Below are positions 1 through 6,732 of a stretch of DNA of 18,965 nucleotides, one piece after another. A program made the position numbers and the translations under genes. A model generated the notes under the pieces. The model was not told where the DNA came from and made no database searches. It worked only from the letters and a program-made list of their open reading frames with translations. The DNA is from Crocosphaera chwakensis CCY0110 (lineage in GTDB: Bacteria; Cyanobacteriota; Cyanobacteriia; Cyanobacteriales; Microcystaceae): NCBI RefSeq assembly GCF_000169335.1, contig NZ_AAXW01000079.1, positions 1 to 18,965 on the forward strand, given 5' to 3'. The first letter of the stretch is position 1; each line of letters begins with the position of its first letter.

Positions 1-98
1 TTAATTAATTCTTGGACATATTTTTTATGATCAGGGACATATTGATCAAAAACTTTTTTATTAACAATTCCTGTTTCAATTTTGACAAACCAAGGCAT
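1..98 (-). CDS. YciI-family protein, partial (3' end beyond window)
   Basis: A reading frame opens with ATG at 98-96 on the minus strand and runs off the left edge without a stop, giving 32 codons. The visible residues begin MPWFVKIETGIV and continue through FDQYVPDHKKYVQEL. This resembles the start of YciI/YCII-related small proteins, which have a ferredoxin-like fold and a conserved His/Asp region. The HKKYVQEL segment is typical of that family. It is the last visible gene of the minus-strand run and lies 91 nt downstream of bioC, so it may be co-transcribed. The function of this family is poorly defined, and most of the domain is outside the window. Confidence 0.6.
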   Translation of the reverse strand, partial: MPWFVKIETGIVNKKVFDQYVPDHKKYVQELI

Positions 99-189
99 AA
101 TCAACAGTAATAATTAAAGGTTATCTAGTCGTATTTATTAGTATATCATATTAACTGAATTCCTAAAAAAGTTACGTCATAAGTTACTT

Positions 190-960
190 CTATATTCTAA
201 GGTAACATTCGTGATTCCAATAATTGATTAATTTCTTCATCTGTGGAATTGATAGTTTTTCTTGCTTTAAATTACATCCTGCACCAATAATTTTAAGACT
301 TTTAAAAAAATCTGCTGCATTTTTATATGTCATGGTAACTTGTTCTTCATAGATATAAATTTTATGAGGTGGAATTGATAATTTTTGAATTAATTCTTCG
401 GTATTCGGTAATTGATTTCTGGTAAAAGGTAAACTTAAGTCATCACACATTCTTTTCCACTCAGGAAAACTCTGATTATTGGGAAAAGAAACTAATAAAA
501 CTCCTTGAGGTTGTAAGGTATTGATTAAACGATTTAAACTATTAATAATATCTTGAAACCACTGTATAGTAAAGCTACTAATAATAGCAGCATAAGTATT
601 TTCATCTTCTTTTATTTGTTCTCCGTCCATTGTTCTGAACTGAATTAGCTCTTTTTGTTGTTCAGGAATTTGTAAATTTTTAGCACAATATTTGAGCATT
701 TCATCGGAGATATCAATAATATCTTTGAAGTTATTAGGAAACTGTTCGATTAGTCCCCGAGTGACAAAACCTGTTCCGCAACCAATTTCTAAAATTGACC
801 CTTTAGGAATAGAATCACTATAATTTTGTGCTATTTGTAATAGCTTGTCTGCACATTGTTTTTGAACTTGTGAGTGAAATAAATAGTTAGCAACTCCTTT
901 ACTAAAGTTTTGTGCTATTTTTTCTTTTTGCTCATATTTAGCTAATTGAATTAGTCTCAT
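190..960 (-). CDS. bioC: Malonyl-ACP O-methyltransferase (BioC-like)
   Basis: This is a class I SAM-dependent methyltransferase of 256 residues, the usual BioC length. SAM motif I is ILEIGCGTG at residues 56-64, followed by an acidic motif around DIIDISDEML (80-89). The N-terminal segment (KIAQNFSKGVANY, then QVQKQCADKLL) resembles the BioC N-terminus. BioC methylates the free carboxyl of malonyl-ACP so that fatty acid synthesis can build a pimeloyl chain for biotin. The ATG at 960 lies inside the end of the upstream hydrolase gene (23-nt overlap), which implies translational coupling. The assignment rests on the motifs plus the adjacent bioF and esterase-like genes. By sequence alone it could be another small-molecule methyltransferase. 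Confidence 0.8.
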   Translation of the reverse strand: MRLIQLAKYEQKEKIAQNFSKGVANYLFHSQVQKQCADKLLQIAQNYSDSIPKGSILEIGCGTGFVTRGLIEQFPNNFKDIIDISDEMLKYCAKNLQIPEQQKELIQFRTMDGEQIKEDENTYAAIISSFTIQWFQDIINSLNRLINTLQPQGVLLVSFPNNQSFPEWKRMCDDLSLPFTRNQLPNTEELIQKLSIPPHKIYIYEEQVTMTYKNAADFFKSLKIIGAGCNLKQEKLSIPQMKKLINYWNHECYLRI

Positions 961-1642
961 AATTCTCTATTTCTCCTAATGCTTGTTGAATAATAGGTAA
1001 GCAAGATTTAATATCTGTAAAGGGTAAGGTGTGGCCAACTTCTTCTATGCTAAAATATTCACCATTCTGATGTAGTTGATTAAAAAATTGTTTAGCATAG
1101 GATGGATTAAAAATACGATCTTTTGAACTTTGAATGACATAAATTTTAGGTATTTTTTTAAGAATATTTATATCTATAATAGATGTATTTAATAACTGTA
1201 AATCTTTCTCTAATTTTTCCCAGTCTACATTCTCATAATTTAGATTAACCGAAGGAAAAGGATAATAACATTTTTTGTAAAAGGATTCTAAAACAGTTTT
1301 AGGATGATTATTGAACTCGTTTATCATTAACTCTAAAACATTTTTTGATCGTTTTCTTTGTTTTCCTCCTTCAGGATGAAACTGAGCAAAACTGTTAAAC
1401 AAAATTAGTAAATTAGCTTTTTTTAGGGTTTCTAAAGGACATAAATGTAAACCAAATGAATGAGCAAAAATAATCTTTATGTTCTCAGTTTTCTCAAAAG
1501 TGGGTTTATAACTTTTACCAAAATATCCCCTATCGTAAGTCTTAAATAAAAAACTGCTTGATAAAATTTCTTGCCATTTTTTCCAGCAGTTTCCATCAAA
1601 AGCCCAACCATGATAAGCAATAATTTCTCCTTTAAAATTCAT
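938..1642 (-). CDS. Alpha/beta hydrolase, probable pimeloyl-ACP methyl esterase
   Basis: This is a small alpha/beta hydrolase of 234 residues. An oxyanion-region motif YHGWAFDGNCW sits near residues 10-20. The nucleophile elbow reads AHSFG with Ser62, and a plausible triad is completed by Asp175 (SSKDRIF) and His204 (VGHTLPF). It sits between bioF and bioC and overlaps both genes (11 nt and 23 nt), so the likely role is to cleave the methyl ester of pimeloyl-ACP, as BioH, BioG, BioJ and BioK do in other bacteria. I cannot place it confidently in one of those classes, so no symbol is given. The elbow is AHSFG, lacking the first Gly of the usual GxSxG. The fold is well supported; the biotin role is inferred from context. 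Confidence 0.75.
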   Translation of the reverse strand: MNFKGEIIAYHGWAFDGNCWKKWQEILSSSFLFKTYDRGYFGKSYKPTFEKTENIKIIFAHSFGLHLCPLETLKKANLLILFNSFAQFHPEGGKQRKRSKNVLELMINEFNNHPKTVLESFYKKCYYPFPSVNLNYENVDWEKLEKDLQLLNTSIIDINILKKIPKIYVIQSSKDRIFNPSYAKQFFNQLHQNGEYFSIEEVGHTLPFTDIKSCLPIIQQALGEIENYETNSIS

Positions 1643-2810
1643 AATACTGTTTCATTAAATTAATCAGATAATCTATGTGTTCAGGTTGATGTTGACTGGA
1701 TAAAACTAAACGAATTCTGTCCGTATTTTTCGGAACTGTTGGTGGTCTAATTGTAGTGGCTAAGATACCATTATTTTCTAGAAATCTTGATAATTGTAAA
1801 GCTTTTTTTTTATTGCCAATAATTACAGGGATAATAGGAGAACTTGAACAAATAACTTGATAACCTAATTTTCTAAGCTTATTTTGTAAATAATCTACCT
1901 GTTGCAATAAATATTCTCTTTCTTTATCTAGATTGGGAATAATATCAAAACCAGCATTAATAGAACCAATAACAGCAGGAGGTAAAGCGGTAGTGTAAAT
2001 GAAACCTGGACAACAATTAATAAGATAATTACGCATCACTTTAGACGTGGTAATAAATGCTCCAAAACTTCCCATTGCTTTGCCAAAAGTTCCTAAACTA
2101 ATATCAATTCCTGACTTATATGCTGTCAGTCCCATGCCTTCCTTTCCCATGATACCTAACGCATGAGCATCATCGAGGTAAAGAAGTGTATTGTATTGTT
2201 GAGAAAGTTGAATCAAAGCATCGACATCACTTCGATCACCTTCCATACTAAAAACCGTTTCAGTGACAATTAAAATACGATTGTAACCCTGTGAAACAGA
2301 TTTTTTAAGTAATATCTCCAAATGGCTTAAATCGTTGTGTTTATAGCGTTTCCATCGGGCTTTACTTAAGAGAATACCTTGCAAAATACTATTATGAACT
2401 AAGCGATCGCATAGAACTAAAGATTTATTATCAACTAAAGTAGGGATAATAGTCGTATTAGCCTGAAAACCTGTATTACATAATAAAGCTGCTTCTTTAC
2501 CGCAGAGCTTTGCTATTTTTTCTTCTAATTTTTCATGAATATCATAGGTTCCAGCGACTAAACGGGATGCAGTTGACCCAGTTCCATATCGGTTAAGATA
2601 ATCATGAGACGCTGCAATAATCTGGGGATGTTTTGAAAGTCCTAAATAATCATTAGAACTGAAATTAATTAAAGTTTTACCATTTTTAACAATAGTAACA
2701 GCATCTTGTGGCTCAATACTATTTAATTGTCTTAAATTATTATTCTTTTCTCTTTCTTGTAATTCTTTTTCAATAAACTCTAACTTATTATTATTAGTAC
2801 CAGAAGTCAT
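1632..2810 (-). CDS. bioF: 8-amino-7-oxononanoate synthase (BioF)
   Basis: This is a PLP-dependent alpha-oxoamine synthase that condenses pimeloyl-ACP (or CoA) with alanine to form 7-keto-8-aminopelargonate, the first step of biotin ring assembly. Residue numbers here count from an upstream TTG at 2822. Seen motifs are FSSNDYLGLS (54-63), GTGSTASRLVAGT (80-92), LDDAHALG (216-223) and the Schiff-base lysine Lys248 in GTFGKAMGSFGAF. I chose the ATG at 2810 because a GGA lies about 8 nt upstream of it. The in-frame TTG at 2822 would add only four residues. The 392-residue length is normal. The gene is first in the bio block and lies about 140 nt downstream of aspS, with a palindrome between them. 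Confidence 0.93.
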   Translation of the reverse strand: MTSGTNNNKLEFIEKELQEREKNNNLRQLNSIEPQDAVTIVKNGKTLINFSSNDYLGLSKHPQIIAASHDYLNRYGTGSTASRLVAGTYDIHEKLEEKIAKLCGKEAALLCNTGFQANTTIIPTLVDNKSLVLCDRLVHNSILQGILLSKARWKRYKHNDLSHLEILLKKSVSQGYNRILIVTETVFSMEGDRSDVDALIQLSQQYNTLLYLDDAHALGIMGKEGMGLTAYKSGIDISLGTFGKAMGSFGAFITTSKVMRNYLINCCPGFIYTTALPPAVIGSINAGFDIIPNLDKEREYLLQQVDYLQNKLRKLGYQVICSSSPIIPVIIGNKKKALQLSRFLENNGILATTIRPPTVPKNTDRIRLVLSSQHQPEHIDYLINLMKQYYEF

Positions 2811-2913
2811 AAAGTTTTCCAAAGATTTAAAATGAGTTGATTCAAGGCTTCATTCTTAAATATTACTTTCCAATATAATTACCGATATTACATTTAATAA
2901 TGATATAGAAGCA

Positions 2914-2938
2914 GTAAGGTAAGCATTGCCTACCTTAC
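2914..2938. repeat. Palindromic repeat in the aspS-bioF gap
   Basis: GTAAGGTA (2914-2921) pairs with TACCTTAC (2931-2938). Inside it, GC at 2923-2924 can pair with GC at 2928-2929 around an ATT loop, leaving one A-C mismatch. It starts 15 nt past the aspS stop. On the aspS strand no clear T-run follows, so it does not look like a classical intrinsic terminator. The shape resembles dispersed GTAGGGTGGGC-type palindromes that I recall from cyanobacterial genomes; this identity is an inference. It could still protect or attenuate the transcript between aspS and bioF. Confidence 0.55.
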
Positions 2939-2952
2939 ATTAATTAATAATT

Positions 2953-4749
2953 TTATTCTTCCTTTACTTTCGGTTTGTAGGTTGATTTTACCTGTAACTC
3001 TTTCAACTGTTTACTATCAACCGAAGCCGGGGCTTCTGTAAGTAAACAACTGGCTTGTTGAGTCTTAGGAAAGGCGATAACATCACGGATAGAGTCTTCT
3101 CCTGCTAATAACATAACCAGACGATCTAAACCGTAAGCAATACCCCCATGTGGTGGCGTTCCATACTCAAATGCTTCTAACAAAAAGCCAAATTTATTAT
3201 AGGCTTCTTCTAACGATAATCCAATGGTTTCAAAAACTTTTTCTTGGATTTCTTTTTGATAAATTCTGAGACTTCCACCTCCAATTTCTACCCCATTATA
3301 AACCAAGTCATAAGCTTGCGCCCTTGCGGTAGCTAAATCGTTTAAATCTGCTAAATTAGGAGCAGTAAATGGATGGTGTAAGGCTTCTAAACGCTTCTCA
3401 TCTGCATTCCATTCAAACATCGGAAATTCTGTGATCCAAAGTAAGTTAATCTTATCAGGATCAATTAAATTCATGCGTTGACCAATCACTAATCTTAAAC
3501 GAGATAAAGACTTATTGACTGTATCCGTATCCCCTGCTCCAAATAACAACAAATAGCCAGGTTTTGCCCCAGTTCGTGCTAGTAATTCGGCTTTTTGTTC
3601 TTCTGTTAAATTATCTTTAATTGCTCCAATTGTATCTAGTTTATTATTTTCTTTGACCCGAATATAAGCGATGCCTTTTGCCCCTGCATCGGTAGCTTCT
3701 TTAAATAAATCACCTCCAGGTTTAATCTGTACGTTAGAAATAACATCATTGCCTCCGGGAATGGGTAAAACTTTAACTTTACCCCCATTTTTTACTGCTC
3801 CTGAGAACACTTTAAACCCGCTATCTTTTACAATATCGGAAACGTCAACTAAAGTTAAATCAAAGCGAGTATCGGGACGATCTGTTCCGTACTTATCCAT
3901 TGCATCTTGATAGGTTAAACGGGGAAAAGGACGAGATAAATCAATATTCTTGACTGTTTTAAAAATTGAGCAAACTAATCCTTCATTAAGTTCTAGTATT
4001 TCATCTTCGGACATGAAACTCATTTCCATATCCAGTTGAGTAAATTCAGGCTGTCTATCGGCTCGTAAGTCCTCATCTCGAAAACATCTAGCAATTTGGT
4101 AGTAACGATCGCACCCTGAAACCATCAATAATTGCTTAAATAATTGAGGCGACTGAGGCAGTGCATACCATTGTCCAGGGTTAACTCTAGAAGGTACTAA
4201 ATAATCTCTTGCTCCTTCTGGAGTTGAACGAGTCAAGATAGGGGTTTCTATTTCCATAAACCCCTGTTCATCTTCAAGATAACGACGAATGGCTTTAACC
4301 ACAGCATGACGCAATTGTAAATTTTTGGCCATGCGATCGCGTCTTAAATCTAAATAGCGATATTTAAGACGAGTTTCTTCTTTAACTGACTCAGCTTCTA
4401 AACTAGAAACCACAAAAGGCAGTTGTTTATTAACCCCATTTAATAACTCAATGGACTCTGCATAAATTTCTACTTCTCCAGTGGGGATTTTTGGGTTTAA
4501 AGACTCTGGGGGACGCTTGCTAACTTGTCCAATGATTTTGACCACATATTCGTTGCGTAACGTCTCAGCAATAGGATAGGATGTAGGAGTACGCTGAGGA
4601 TCACTAACAATTTGCACGATTCCTGTGCGATCGCGTAAATCAATAAAAATAACCCCACCGTGATCTCGACGGCGATCAACCCATCCAAATAGGGTGACAG
4701 TTTTATCAATATCTATTGCGCTTACGTGGTTACAATAATGGGTTCGCAT
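2953..4749 (-). CDS. aspS: Aspartyl-tRNA synthetase
   Basis: This is a class II aminoacyl-tRNA synthetase of the bacterial AspRS type, 598 residues, full length. The N-terminal OB-fold anticodon-binding domain covers about residues 1-105 and carries LFGWVDRRRDHGGVIFIDLRDR. The catalytic core follows, with motif 1 around ETPILTRSTPEGARDY (168-183), motif 2 as RCFRDEDLRADRQPEFTQLD (221-240) and motif 3 as GIAYGLDRLVMLL (536-548). A GAD-type insertion lies between motifs 2 and 3. The ATG at 4749 gives the conserved start MRTHYCNHVS. His30 in RRRDHGG matches the residue reported in non-discriminating AspRSs, which also charge tRNA-Asn; E. coli has Leu there. The gene heads the minus-strand run toward the biotin genes. 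Confidence 0.97.
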   Translation of the reverse strand: MRTHYCNHVSAIDIDKTVTLFGWVDRRRDHGGVIFIDLRDRTGIVQIVSDPQRTPTSYPIAETLRNEYVVKIIGQVSKRPPESLNPKIPTGEVEIYAESIELLNGVNKQLPFVVSSLEAESVKEETRLKYRYLDLRRDRMAKNLQLRHAVVKAIRRYLEDEQGFMEIETPILTRSTPEGARDYLVPSRVNPGQWYALPQSPQLFKQLLMVSGCDRYYQIARCFRDEDLRADRQPEFTQLDMEMSFMSEDEILELNEGLVCSIFKTVKNIDLSRPFPRLTYQDAMDKYGTDRPDTRFDLTLVDVSDIVKDSGFKVFSGAVKNGGKVKVLPIPGGNDVISNVQIKPGGDLFKEATDAGAKGIAYIRVKENNKLDTIGAIKDNLTEEQKAELLARTGAKPGYLLLFGAGDTDTVNKSLSRLRLVIGQRMNLIDPDKINLLWITEFPMFEWNADEKRLEALHHPFTAPNLADLNDLATARAQAYDLVYNGVEIGGGSLRIYQKEIQEKVFETIGLSLEEAYNKFGFLLEAFEYGTPPHGGIAYGLDRLVMLLAGEDSIRDVIAFPKTQQASCLLTEAPASVDSKQLKELQVKSTYKPKVKEE

Positions 4750-4788
4750 CTGAAAATTTATCTAAGTTGTTATTGTACTGGATCGTGC

Positions 4789-4794
4789 ATTATA
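4789..4794 (-). promoter_or_regulatory. Candidate -10 box for aspS
   Basis: On the minus strand a perfect TATAAT occurs about 40 nt upstream of the aspS ATG, in the context GAGATATAATGC. No good -35 hexamer is seen at 16-18 nt, so this is a candidate only. Confidence 0.35.
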
Positions 4795-4812
4795 TCTCGT
4801 TACCTCTAGATA

Positions 4813-4885
4813 ATGGATAATTAATCATTAAATTTCCTTAAAATCGCTTCATTGTTAGCGTCTTTACTTTTCATCAATTATCCAT
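4813..4885. repeat. Small inverted-repeat element (MITE-like?)
   Basis: ATGGATAATT at 4813-4822 is matched by its reverse complement AATTATCCAT at 4876-4885. Extending inward, 13 of 15 positions match between the arms (4813-4827 and 4871-4885). The 73-bp span has no coding capacity. Termini of the ATTATCCAT type recall small cyanobacterial repeats, but no target duplication could be established. Confidence 0.35.
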
Positions 4886-5148
4886 ATTTATAAGGTACAC
4901 AAAATTGAGACCTACCTACCATTATCTCTTATTTTTGTACTTTTGAACTGTGTTATGTTTAACGGTATATTTTTTTTAGATTAAATTTATATTTGCCTAA
5001 CTTTGTGAAATTATCTTATTAATTTTTGTAAAAGAAGAAAAATAGTAGCTCAAATCAAGGTCGTCTTAAAAATACAAATTTTACAAAAAAATTATTAAAG
5101 ACAAAACCCCTTTAAAGATTATTATCATAATGAAATAAGAAATCATTA

Positions 5149-5350
5149 ATGTACACAGAAGATTTAACTTATATTCACGATCAAGGTTTTAGTGATTTAG
5201 CTGAAAAAGCAGTTTCTGTTATTTTAAAGACTTTCCAAAATAATAATAAACAAAAAGGTAAAATCATCGATCTTGGTTATGGAAGTGGGTCACTGCTCAA
5301 AAATTATCGATTTTAGGAGGATGGGGTTAAATGTCGTGGGTCACACTAAA
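5149..5350 (+). pseudogene. Broken SAM-dependent methyltransferase remnant
   Basis: ATG at 5149 opens 55 codons (MYTEDLTYIHDQGFSDLAEK...) that end at TAG 5314-5316. The stretch KIIDLGYGSGSL is a SAM-binding motif I (usually DLGCGSG). In the +1 frame from about 5300 the reading continues as KIIDFRRMGLNVVGH, which matches the next beta strand of such methyltransferases (often ...G(Y/F)xVxGID). A one-base frameshift therefore breaks the gene. The homology then ends abruptly at a palindromic repeat (5353-5368) and the rest of the domain is absent. Only the first quarter of a methyltransferase remains, so the substrate cannot be judged. Confidence 0.6.
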
Positions 5351-5352
5351 CG

Positions 5353-5387
5353 GCGCTCTCGCGGAGCGAGTACCTTCGGCAACGCAA
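5353..5387. repeat. GC-rich palindromic dispersed repeat
   Basis: CGCTC (5354-5358) pairs with GAGCG (5364-5368) around TCGCG, followed by AGTACCTTCGGCAACGC. The stretch is strikingly GC-rich against its AT-rich surroundings and resembles short dispersed repeats that I recall from cyanobacterial genomes. It lies exactly where the methyltransferase homology stops, which suggests it inserted into that gene. Confidence 0.55.
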
Positions 5388-5493
5388 CTAGAGCATTGGC
5401 AAATTAATTATCATTGAAGTTAGACAGCCATAAGAACCCTGACTAAAAGTAAACAGAGGTAACAACGCTCCCCGTGTATGACTGCACCGCTCA

Positions 5494-5750
5494 ATGGCTA
5501 TTAAACGAGCTTTAATAGTTTTGGGTTCGGAAGATTCCTTTAGTCAAGCAGCTAAACGCTTTCAAGAACATTATGGTTGAACATTAGAACAAGAAGCTAT
5601 TAGAAGAGATCCTAAATGAGGCTGAGTCTTATGTCGAAAAACGTTTGTTAACTCTTTAAACCGTATAATCAGTTAGTTCCTACTAAAAGTCCAGTTAAAA
5701 CAATTATGAGTCGTCTTCTTCCCAGTCAAAGAATAGTCTCTAAGGGTTAA
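5494..5750 (+). pseudogene. Degenerate ISKra4-like transposase remnant
   Basis: Three short in-phase pieces in different frames read as one decayed protein. The first is MAIKRALIVLGSEDSFSQAA then KRFQEHYG, stopped by TGA at 5578-5580 where a Trp codon would fit. The second is LLEEILNEAESYVEKRLLTL (5597-5656), ending in TAA. The third is PYNQLVPTKSPVKTIM (from 5661) in another frame. The order 'ALxxxGxExSFxxAxKRxxEHYGW ... AExYVEKRL ... PVPTK' recalls transposases assigned to ISKra4 in cyanobacteria. No terminal inverted repeats were identified. The family name is inferred from memory of the motif pattern; that the stretch is a decayed coding region is more secure. Confidence 0.45.
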
Positions 5751-5824
5751 AAAATTATGTAGTGAGGATTTTGTATGATATTATTATAGACGAGCATTGT
5801 AAATCGGTTCAAAGAGTAAGTTAA

Positions 5825-5830
5825 TATAAT
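5825..5830 (+). promoter_or_regulatory. Candidate -10 box for the RRM gene
   Basis: A perfect TATAAT lies about 85 nt upstream of the RRM-protein start. The -35 region is weak (TTGTAA at 5797-5802 is too far, at 22 nt). If used, it gives a long leader of roughly 80 nt, as seen for cold- or stress-regulated RNA-binding protein genes. Confidence 0.35.
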
Positions 5831-5914
5831 TGACTGGTATTCCTGTTAAGTATCGACAGCATTCTCTCCGAAATCTCAATCTCCACAAGTTCATTCAAAG
5901 TAGAGACAAATTTT

Positions 5915-6160
5915 ATGTCAATTTATGTAGGAAACCTCGCTTATGAGGTAACAGATGCAGACCTTAACACAGTATTTTCTGATTATGGTTCTGTTAAGCG
6001 CGTTCATATCCCTACAGACCGTGAAACAGGTCGTCCTAGAGGTTTTGCTTTTGTAGAAATGAATACAGAAGAAGAAGAAAGTAAAGCCATTGAGACCTTA
6101 GATGGTGCAGAATGGATGGGACGTTCTATGAAAGTTAACCAAGCTCGTCCCCGTAACTAA
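5915..6160 (+). CDS. RRM-domain RNA-binding protein (cyanobacterial Rbp type)
   Basis: This 81-residue protein is essentially one RNA recognition motif. RNP2 is IYVGNL (residues 3-8) and RNP1 is RGFAFVEM (residues 42-49). The beta-alpha-beta-beta-alpha-beta order is complete, and the protein ends in VNQARPRN without the glycine-rich tail found in some cyanobacterial Rbp proteins. These cytoplasmic proteins bind single-stranded RNA; in cyanobacteria some are cold-inducible and some take part in mRNA localisation. It stands as a single-gene unit with its own terminator, downstream of a 1.2-kb decayed region. The ribosome-binding site is weak. The family is certain; which Rbp paralog it is cannot be told. 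Confidence 0.95.
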   Translation: MSIYVGNLAYEVTDADLNTVFSDYGSVKRVHIPTDRETGRPRGFAFVEMNTEEEESKAIETLDGAEWMGRSMKVNQARPRN

Positions 6161-6214
6161 TTAGTTATAAAAATAGCTTCTAAAACAAGCTGAAGTTATT
6201 AAGTTAAATAACAC

Positions 6215-6249
6215 AAAAAGCACTTTTTCAAGCAGAAGGTGCTTTTTTT
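6215..6249 (+). terminator. Rho-independent terminator after the RRM gene
   Basis: AAAAAGCAC (6215-6223) pairs with GTGCTTTTT (6239-6247 region), with partial inner pairing of TTTTTC with GAAG. A run of seven Ts follows GC. It lies about 55 nt past the RRM stop and isolates that gene from the downstream Nif11-domain gene. Confidence 0.85.
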
Positions 6250-6302
6250 ATTATACTTGCCTTTCTTGTCGATTATTACCAAACCAGATAAGGATTATAT
6301 TA

Positions 6303-6308
6303 TATAAT
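6303..6308 (+). promoter_or_regulatory. Candidate -10 box for the Nif11-domain gene
   Basis: TATAAT occurs in the run TATATTATATAATGAG, about 64 nt upstream of the ATG and after the RRM terminator. No strong -35 element is seen (TTACCA at 6276-6281 is 21 nt away). Confidence 0.4.
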
Positions 6309-6331
6309 GAGAATGAAAACTCAAGGTTATT

Positions 6332-6347
6332 ATGAGTTTTTACTCAT
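6332..6347 (+). promoter_or_regulatory. Leader hairpin upstream of the Nif11-domain gene
   Basis: ATGAGT (6332-6337) and ACTCAT (6342-6347) form a perfect 6-bp stem with a TTTT loop in the probable 5' leader. An alternative TGAG...CTCA pairing begins just upstream (about 6308-6322). The ribosome-binding AAGGA at 6361-6365 lies downstream of it, so folding could affect translation. No function is established. Confidence 0.4.
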
Positions 6348-6371
6348 TGGTTAACTATTTAAGGAATAATC

Positions 6372-6665
6372 ATGGCTAAAGAGAAAGTTATCGAATTTTT
6401 AGGTGAGGCTGCTAAAAATGAAGACCTCAAAGAGAAATTACAAACCATCAAAAACCAAGATGAATTAACCTCATTAGCGAAAGAAAAAGGGTTTGAATTT
6501 TCATCGGAAAATGTTGACGAAGCCTTAGAGGAATTAAAGCAAAAACCTGGATTTTTTGGTAAATTAGCAGAAGCGATCGCTGAAGCGTTTAGTCCTCCTC
6601 ATGATAATGTTCCTCCTTCTATCGGTTCACAACCCTATAGTGGTGATGCTAACCCAAACTCATAG
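6372..6665 (+). CDS. Nif11-domain small protein
   Basis: This is a 97-residue acidic protein. Residues 1-52 fit the Nif11 domain (leader-like two-helix domain): VIEFLGEAAKNEDLKEKL, then LTSLAKEKGFEFSSENVDEALEEL. Nif11 domains occur in proteins encoded near nitrogen-fixation genes and as leader peptides of ribosomally made, modified peptides in cyanobacteria and others. The C-terminal part (KPGFFGKLAEAIAEAFSPP, then a Pro/Ser/Asn-rich tail) has no Cys, so a lanthipeptide-type core is unlikely. I see no GG or GA cleavage site and no modification enzyme in the window. AAGGA sits 6 nt before the ATG, supporting the start. It is likely a stand-alone Nif11 protein of unknown role. Confidence 0.8.
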   Translation: MAKEKVIEFLGEAAKNEDLKEKLQTIKNQDELTSLAKEKGFEFSSENVDEALEELKQKPGFFGKLAEAIAEAFSPPHDNVPPSIGSQPYSGDANPNS

Positions 6666-6732
6666 GACATTTTTGGGGCAAGGGATAATCAAGAACAGGG
6701 AACCAGAAAAAAGTAATGATTTTCTATTTATT

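Larger units (their letters stand above)
4750..5148. other. AT-rich intergenic region upstream of aspS
   Basis: About 400 bp with no convincing gene on either strand. It holds the candidate aspS -10 box and a small inverted-repeat element (4813-4885). The rest is AT-rich with poly-T and poly-A tracts and frequent stops in all frames. It forms the left half of a 1.2-kb decay zone between aspS and the RRM gene. Confidence 0.6.

Noticed and set aside
3671..3910. Plus-strand open frame of 79 codons
   Set aside because: It is antisense to the aspS catalytic region and has no ribosome-binding site or recognisable domain.
4497..4709. Minus-strand open frame of 70 codons in another frame of aspS
   Set aside because: It lies wholly inside the conserved AspRS N-terminal domain coding sequence.
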